Source of the DNA: Parvularia atlantis | Lineage: Eukaryota > Opisthokonta > Rotosphaerida | Direction: 5' to 3' | Length of the DNA: 13,474 nt | NCBI GenBank assembly: GCA_943704415.1 | Contig: CALSCO010002324.1 | Location: 1-13,474 of the forward strand | In this document: positions 9,576 through 13,474 of the stretch, one piece after another | Position numbering within the stretch: the first letter of the stretch is position 1 | Layout: each line of letters starts with the position of its first letter | The notes under the pieces: generated by a model | Databases searched by the model: none | Told to the model about the DNA's origin: nothing | What the model saw: the letters and a program-made list of their open reading frames with translations, nothing else | Position numbers and translations under genes: made by a program

Positions 9576-9592
9576 GGGAAATGTCACACTTT
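9576..9592 (-). promoter_or_regulatory. Promoter motif upstream of FHIP
   Basis: Plus-strand gggaaatgtcacacttt lies 51 nt before the FHIP ATG. A near copy, gggaacgtcacactct, lies 47 nt before the kelch ATG in the same orientation. Shared sequence, orientation and distance suggest a core promoter or transcription-factor site. Its function is unproven. Confidence 0.5.
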
Positions 9593-9675
9593 CGAGGTTC
9601 GACACGACACAACAAGCCGCACGGTTCGACGACTTCACTGCCCTCGACGCGTCGCTCGCGCGCCGTTGAGTTCCT

Positions 9676-11082
9676 TCAGGCCCAGAGCGCGACGACGGCG
9701 GCCACGGCGACGGCGGTCGCCAGCAGCATCGCGACGGGGCCGGTGGACGGAGCGGCCGCGCCCGTCGGCGTTGGGGTGTTGCCGGTGGTTGGCGCGTTCG
9801 TGGGTGCGTTCGTGGGTGCGTTCGTGGGTGCGTTCGTGGGCGCATCGGTCGGGGCGTTGGTGGGTGCGTCCGTGGGTGCGTTGGTGGGTGCGTCCGTGGG
9901 TGTGTCCGTGGGCGCATCGGTCGGGGCGTTCGTGGGCGCATCAGTCGGGGCGTCCGTCGGCGCGTCCGTGGGCGCATCGGTCGGCGCCGGCAAGTCCTCG
10001 GTGTACACGCCGAGCTCGGCGCTGCCGAGCGCGGTCTGGATGCCGCCGATGGCGAAGATGACGTCGTTGGCGGCGACCGCGCGGTGGTACCTGCGTGGCA
10101 CGGCGAGGGCGTTGGTCGACTGCCAGGTGTTGGTGAACGGGTTGTACTCCTCGACCGCCTGGTCGTCCGCGTCCGAGCCGCTGTCGGCGCCGCCGGTGAC
10201 GACGATGTGCAGGTTCGAGAGCAGCACCGTCGCGCCGTACGCGGCCTTGCGGCCGGTGGCCAGGCTGGCGATGAGGGACCACGTGCTCAGGTTGTAGTCG
10301 TACATCTCGCACGCCGCGGCCGCGGCCGAGTTGCCGTAGCCGCCAATGACGATGAGCATCGGGTCGGAGAGGCCGGCCTGGAGCACCTGCGCGTCGTGGC
10401 GGTACCGCGCATAGTTGAGGTCGCCCTTGGCCACCCAGCCCGCCCCGGGGTTCGCGGGATCGTAGGCGTAGGTCGAGCGGAGGGGGGTGGAGGTCGCGTC
10501 GATGCCGCCAGTGACCACGATCGTGTTGGCGTCGAGCAGGGAGAGGGTGTGCTCGTAGCGCGCTACGGGGAGTGCCTGGCCGGCGGTCCACTCGTCGTTG
10601 TCGTACGAGTAGCTCTCGACCGAGGTGTGGACAGTAAACGTGTCGAGGTCAATGCCGCCGACGACGAAGACGTCGTCGTTGGGCAGGAGCACAGCGCGGT
10701 GGTACGCGCGGGCGACGCTCATGGGGGCGGCCGGCTGGAAGACGAGGCTGTCGTCGATAACGTCGACCGAGTCGCCGCCGACACCCTCGTGGCCACCCGC
10801 GACAATGACGTGGCCGGTGCTGAGGCGCGTGGCCGTGTGCCAGTTGCGCCAGACCGACATGGTCGAGTCGAGCTGGACCCACGAGCTGTTCTCGGCGCGG
10901 TAGATCTCGGCCGAGTCGCCGTAGTAGCCGCCCGTGACGAAGACCGAGCCGTCGAGCAGCACCGTCGCGGTGTGGTCGGAGCGGAACTGGTTGAGCACCG
11001 ACGGTGTCCAGACGATCGCGGCGCGCGCGGTGCCCGCCACGAGCAGCGCGCAGACGGCGGAGACGACGACGGCGAGGCGCAT
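9676..11082 (-). CDS. Secreted kelch-repeat protein with PT(D/N)A stalk and GPI-type tail
   Basis: One uninterrupted exon of 468 residues. The chosen ATG (11082) starts a signal peptide, MRLAVVVSAVCALLVAG, cleaved near ARA. An in-frame ATG 12 codons upstream would bury it and would sit on the promoter motif. Seven double-glycine kelch strands follow: VTGGYY, VAGGHE, VVGGID, VTGGID, VIGGYG, VTGGAD and AIGGIQ, each followed by Y/W-containing strands such as EIYRAENSSW. This is a complete seven-blade propeller, residues about 23-366. Residues 367-430 are 16 PT(D/N)A repeats. The end (about 448-468) is purely hydrophobic with no charged tail, like a GPI-attachment signal. It is probably displayed at the cell surface as an adhesin, lectin-like or galactose-oxidase-like protein; no catalytic Cys/Tyr set was confirmed. 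It lacks introns although every other intact gene here has several. Confidence 0.85.
   Translation of the reverse strand: MRLAVVVSAVCALLVAGTARAAIVWTPSVLNQFRSDHTATVLLDGSVFVTGGYYGDSAEIYRAENSSWVQLDSTMSVWRNWHTATRLSTGHVIVAGGHEGVGGDSVDVIDDSLVFQPAAPMSVARAYHRAVLLPNDDVFVVGGIDLDTFTVHTSVESYSYDNDEWTAGQALPVARYEHTLSLLDANTIVVTGGIDATSTPLRSTYAYDPANPGAGWVAKGDLNYARYRHDAQVLQAGLSDPMLIVIGGYGNSAAAAACEMYDYNLSTWSLIASLATGRKAAYGATVLLSNLHIVVTGGADSGSDADDQAVEEYNPFTNTWQSTNALAVPRRYHRAVAANDVIFAIGGIQTALGSAELGVYTEDLPAPTDAPTDAPTDAPTDAPTNAPTDAPTDTPTDAPTNAPTDAPTNAPTDAPTNAPTNAPTNAPTNAPTTGNTPTPTGAAAPSTGPVAMLLATAVAVAAVVALWA
9793..9984 (-). repeat. 12-nt coding repeat, 16 units, encoding PT(D/N)A
   Basis: Sixteen in-frame 12-nt units (plus-strand form gtgggtgcgttc or gtgggcgcatcg) encode PTDA or PTNA, with one PTDT. 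D and N units alternate in blocks, which suggests duplication of longer units. It forms an extended Pro/Thr stalk between the kelch propeller and the membrane tail. Copy number probably varies. Confidence 0.9.
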
Positions 11083-11346
11083 TTTCCGGTGAACACTGTT
11101 CGGGCCGACTTCCACCAATCTGCCTTTTTGGGAACGTCACACTCTGTCGCCAAACTGGCCCCCTCGCTGATTGGCCAGAGGCGCGTTTCAGCGTCGTCCA
11201 CATTGCAGAGATCCTGTTAGGGATTTTGCGCGCCTTCTTCCGTGCGTCTGTTGTGTCCGCCGTTGCGCGCCGCGTCGAACGAGCCTGGTATGCTTCGGCA
11301 CGAATATCCCTAACAAGATGAGCGCTGATCGGGACGTACCAGGTTG
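11083..11346. promoter_or_regulatory. Divergent intergenic region with a long-armed inverted repeat
   Basis: The 264 bp between the kelch start (-) and the AT-hook gene start (+) are the least GC-rich part of the window. They hold the kelch promoter motif, two CCAAT-like boxes, and a 17-nt inverted repeat at 11211-11227 and 11303-11319 (15 of 17 bases pair; arm atcctgttagggatttt). A second short inverted pair, cctggta (11284) and taccagg (11335), overlaps its right side. It may be a two-way promoter element or the scar of a mobile element. Confidence 0.5.
11130..11145 (-). promoter_or_regulatory. Promoter motif upstream of the kelch gene
   Basis: Plus-strand gggaacgtcacactct, 47 nt before the kelch ATG, matches the element before FHIP apart from one base and a one-base gap. 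It is followed on the plus strand by a CCAAT-type box in reverse (gattggcc at 11169-11176). A further ccaat occurs at 11114-11118. Confidence 0.5.
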
Positions 11347-12564
11347 ATGGAGAACGTGGCGCACGGCGAGGCTGTGCCGTGCGCTTTTGCTGCTGCTGGT
11401 GCGGGTTGCGCAACGTGCAACGTTGTGGCGACTTGCCGCGAGCAGGGCAAGTACTACAAGGCGACCCGTGCTGTGCTCGAGCGCCGCGATCTGCCCGAGG
11501 ACCTGCTCGAGCGGCTGCGCGACAAGCCGATCTGCTCGTCCTGCTTGACGTGGGGCCTCTACACGCCGACCGGCAAGCCGCGAGGCCGCCCGCCCAAGCA
11601 GCCCCGCCAGCCGCTCGCGCCGCTCCCGCTGCCCAACGGCCACGCCCTGCAGCCCGCGCGCGTCGTCGGCGGCGTGTGCCACGTGGACGCGCGGCTTCCT
11701 CTGCCCGCCGCACCCGCCGCTCAGCAGCCCCTCGCCGGCGCCGCGATGGCCGCCGTCCTGCTGCCGCTCCTCGCTGCGAGCGTCGCCACCGCGGTCGTGC
11801 CCAGCGCGCCCGCCGTGCCCACGCCCGCACCTGCGCCCAAGCGCAGGTTCAAGCCCTCTGGCAAGCCCTACCCGGACCTCGCGTCTCTGACCACGCAACT
11901 GCGCCGCAAGCGCGCCTACACGGAGCGCATGGCTGACGCTCACGAAGAGTCGTGCGAGGTGCTCAACCTGGGCCCCTGGAAGCTGCGCAGCATCAGCGTG
12001 GAGACGGACGTGGATGGAGCGATGACGGCGTTTGACTACGACGACGGCACGCTCGACAAGAAGGACATGCTGGTGCGCGCATGTGCGCGGTCTCGCTGGG
12101 CTCTGACGCGCGCCTGCAGAACGCGGAGGGGCGGGCGCGCCTTGCACATCATGGACAAGTGGACGTGCGGACGCGATGCCTACCGCGCTCTCGCGGCGCT
12201 GACGCCCGAGATGGAGCGTGAATAAGCCGGTGCGCCGCGGTGCCACCCATGTGCGCGCCGTCGCTCATGCGCACGCGCCGCGGCAGTGTCGGCTGAGCGC
12301 AAGCGCGAGATGGAGGAGATGGCGCAAGTCGTGCCCATCCTGCGCATCGAGGGCCTGGTCGACGCGTGGTGGCGCCCGCTGCGCCCGCTCCTCGCACACG
12401 TTCTGCGCGGCATAGCAGCGCTGCCGAAGCGCCTGCTGCTCAAGGTGCGCAACGATGCTCTGCTGCTGCGCGCGCTCACATCTCGTGTCGCAGTTTTCCG
12501 GCGACGGCCGCCGGGTGGAAAGCAAGCACGTGCACACGATGATCACCGTGACCATCGTCACGGG
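11347..12564 (+). pseudogene. N-terminal part of a Cys-rich, AT-hook protein of an uncharacterised family, broken at its 3' end
   Basis: Proposed exons 11347-12217, 12287-12444, 12494-12564; without splicing the first exon stops at 12225. Residues about 20-65 hold paired cysteines (CATC, CREQ, CSSC) like a small zinc-binding unit. Directly after comes the AT-hook KPRGRPPKQ, so DNA binding is likely. A Pro/Ala-rich stretch precedes a folded block (YPDLASLTTQLRRKR, EVLNLGPWKLRSI, IMDKWTCGRDAYRALAAL). After splicing, the last exon gives FSGDGRRVESKHVH. This order (DKx-AYxxL, then K-SGDG) resembles a widely scattered, uncharacterised eukaryotic family I recall, often multi-copy. Homology stops abruptly at 12564, where an inverted copy of the preceding exon begins. 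A 45-47-nt stretch at 12072-12118 has intron-like ends but does not splice cleanly. Probably a rearranged copy. Confidence 0.55.
12371..12469 (+). repeat. Duplicated segment, copy A
   Basis: This exon-plus-intron segment of the AT-hook gene (end of exon 2 and start of its second intron) recurs inverted at 12564-12663. Its right part plus the rest of the intron (12429-12504) recurs directly at 12659-12734. Copy A reads aacgatgctc where both other copies read aacgacgctc. Confidence 0.9.
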
Positions 12565-12663
12565 CAGCAGCAGAGCGTCGTTGCGCACCTTGAGCAGCAG
12601 GCGCTTCGGCAGACGCTGCCATGCCGCGCAGAACGTGTGCGAGGAGCGGGCGCAGCGGGCGCC
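12564..12663 (-). repeat. Duplicated segment, inverted copy A'
   Basis: The reverse complement of 12371-12469 with two substitutions and one inserted base over 100 nt. The two arms are separated by 94 nt and could form a long hairpin. The gene's coding sense ends exactly at its left border. Confidence 0.9.
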
Positions 12664-12734
12664 TGCTGCTCAAGGTGCGCAACGACGCTCTGCTGCTGCG
12701 CGCGCTCACATCTCGTGTCGCAGTTTTCCGGCGA
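12659..12734 (+). repeat. Duplicated segment, direct copy A''
   Basis: Seventy-six nt matching 12429-12504 with a single mismatch. It includes the whole 49-nt intron with its GTGCGC donor and GTCGCAG acceptor and the first bases of the next exon. After ttccggcga the sequence diverges from the parent copy. It overlaps the right end of A' by 5 nt. Confidence 0.9.
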
Positions 12735-12973
12735 GAAGAAGAACCACGAGCACGTGCGCTTCTACTTTCACCACACGACACAGGGCGGGGGCACGGGCGC
12801 GTCGGCGATCCTGCAGACCATGCAGAAGGAAAACCGCTTGCTGTACAGGCCCCCTCCCCTCCGCTTGAGGCGCACCCACCATGTAAGGATCAAAAAGTAA
12901 GGGCCTGATAAAACCTCAGTTTGCGCTGATGGTGCGCGGATGAGCGTCGTCCTGACCCGCGTCCATACGCACC
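12735..12973. other. Tail beyond the duplication, no gene assigned
   Basis: On plus, spliced copy A'' would continue FSGEKKNHEHVRFYFHHTTQ and stay open to a TAA at 12898-12900, but I recognise nothing in it. At 12885-12925 the sequence turns A-rich (atcaaaaagtaag, gataaaacc), which would suit a 3' end. No minus-strand coding signal is convincing here. Confidence 0.35.
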
Positions 12974-13474
12974 TCAAGGTTTACGATCTCCTGCTCGCAC
13001 AGCACCCGGCGAGCGTTCGCCGTCGAGGACGTGCAGGAACTTGTTCCACAGGCTGCGGACGGCAGCGGCTCTCGGCCCCGGCAGAGCCGTGGCTAGGTCC
13101 AGCTTACGCAGCAGAAGGTACTTGTCCGGCCCTCGCAGAGATGACCAGCCGACCGAGCCTGCGAACAGCTTGAGCGACGCTCGCAGTCGGCGCAAACGCA
13201 ACGCAACGCACCAGAAGCCGCACCGGTGCTCTCCGTGCGCGCCGCAAAGAACTCCAGCGTCACGCCCAGATCCGAGGCGGCGTCCGACAGGGCGCGCAGC
13301 TTGGACGTATGGCAGTCGCAGCAGCACAGGCGCTTGGCACAAGTCGACCGATGCGCACACTTGCCGCACAGGCCATGCTGGTGCCCGATGATCTCGCGCA
13401 CGAGACCCTTGAGCAGCTGCGCAGCGCGTCGTCAGCAGCGCGCATGTGCCCGGCATGGCCGCACCTGGTCGCCC
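12974..13474 (-). CDS. C-terminal part of an uncharacterised Cys-rich protein, possibly the same family as the AT-hook gene (5' end beyond window)
   Basis: Exons in transcription order: 13474-13465 (partial), 13416-13224, 13158-12974, with introns of 48 and 65 nt and matching phases; 129 residues visible, TGA stop. The first complete exon carries a dense Cys/His cluster (HGLCGKCAHRSTC then CCCDCHTSK), probably zinc-binding, then DLGVTLEFFAARTEST. The second reads GWSSLRGPDKYLLLRKLDL and LWNKFLHVLDGE. The W-SL-G-xDK-LL then LW-F pattern is what I recall near the C-terminus of the family whose middle part contains K-SGDG. So this may be the other half of the plus-strand gene, or a separate family member. 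It stops only about ten residues after LW-F, earlier than I would expect. No function can be assigned. Confidence 0.5.
   Translation of the reverse strand, partial: GRPGAAMPGTCALLTTRCAAAQGSRARDHRAPAWPVRQVCASVDLCQAPVLLRLPYVQAARPVGRRLGSGRDAGVLCGAHGEHRCGFWCVALRLRRLRASLKLFAGSVGWSSLRGPDKYLLLRKLDLATALPGPRAAAVRSLWNKFLHVLDGERSPGAVRAGDRKP

Noticed and set aside
11118-11118. Upstream ATG of the kelch ORF as the true start
   Set aside because: It would put 12 polar residues before the signal peptide and leave only 11 nt to the promoter motif.
10084-11220. Plus-strand ORF (378 aa) antisense to the kelch gene
   Set aside because: Codon-bias shadow of the kelch exon; it mirrors the repeats and covers the kelch promoter.
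12287-12900. Single plus ORF of 204 aa as an independent gene
   Set aside because: It begins at an intron acceptor, runs through a 49-nt intron and two duplicated copies, and shows family resemblance only when spliced.
12973-13391. Plus-strand ORFs in the last 500 bp
   Set aside because: The minus strand has phase-consistent introns, a conserved-looking Cys cluster and an aromatic-rich block. The plus readings are Arg/Pro/Ala-rich without pattern.
1-13474. tRNA, rRNA or other structured RNA genes
   Set aside because: I looked for tRNA-like T-loop and acceptor patterns by eye and saw none; a covariance-model scan could not be run.

Overview
This window looks like nuclear DNA of a free-living single-celled eukaryote with a GC-rich, very compact genome. 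By eye it is about two thirds G+C. Genes sit on both strands with gaps of tens to a few hundred bases. Most coding regions are cut by introns of about 48-101 nt that nearly all begin GTGCG and end (C/T)AG. The protein families are eukaryotic: an REJ/polycystin-type surface protein, a Rab GTPase piece, a metaxin, an FHIP/FAM160 protein and a secreted kelch protein. I cannot name the species; an amoeboid or flagellate protist fits, but that is inference.

Layout, left to right. (1) Positions 1-3739, minus: 5' part of a large secreted or membrane protein running off the left edge: signal peptide, FG-GAP-like beta-propeller, 20 octapeptide repeats, 10 PTGG repeats, REJ domain, then a helical GAIN-like region. 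(2) 3968-4137, minus: one well-preserved Rab exon with no P-loop or NKxD partner nearby. (3) 4254-5564, minus: an eight-exon endonuclease/exonuclease/phosphatase (EEP) protein with a 24-nt micro-exon. (4) 5681-7164, plus: an eight-exon metaxin/SAM37-like mitochondrial outer-membrane protein with a C-terminal anchor. (5) 7200-9524, minus: an FHIP/FAM160-type dynein-adaptor protein. (6) 9676-11082, minus: an intronless secreted seven-blade kelch protein on a Pro/Thr stalk with a GPI-type tail. (7) 11347-13474: a damaged-looking region. The N-terminal part of an AT-hook, Cys-rich protein lies on plus. It breaks at an inverted/direct duplication, and a C-terminal-looking part of what may be the same family lies on minus, running off the right edge.

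The genes do not form a pathway. EEP and metaxin share a short divergent promoter, metaxin and FHIP converge with 35 nt between stops, and FHIP and kelch share a promoter motif. The two large extracellular proteins (1 and 6) both put a beta-propeller on a low-complexity Pro/Thr/Ser stalk, as expected of cell-surface adhesion or recognition proteins. Exon joins were derived by hand from splice signals, reading-frame phase and family resemblance; no search was run.
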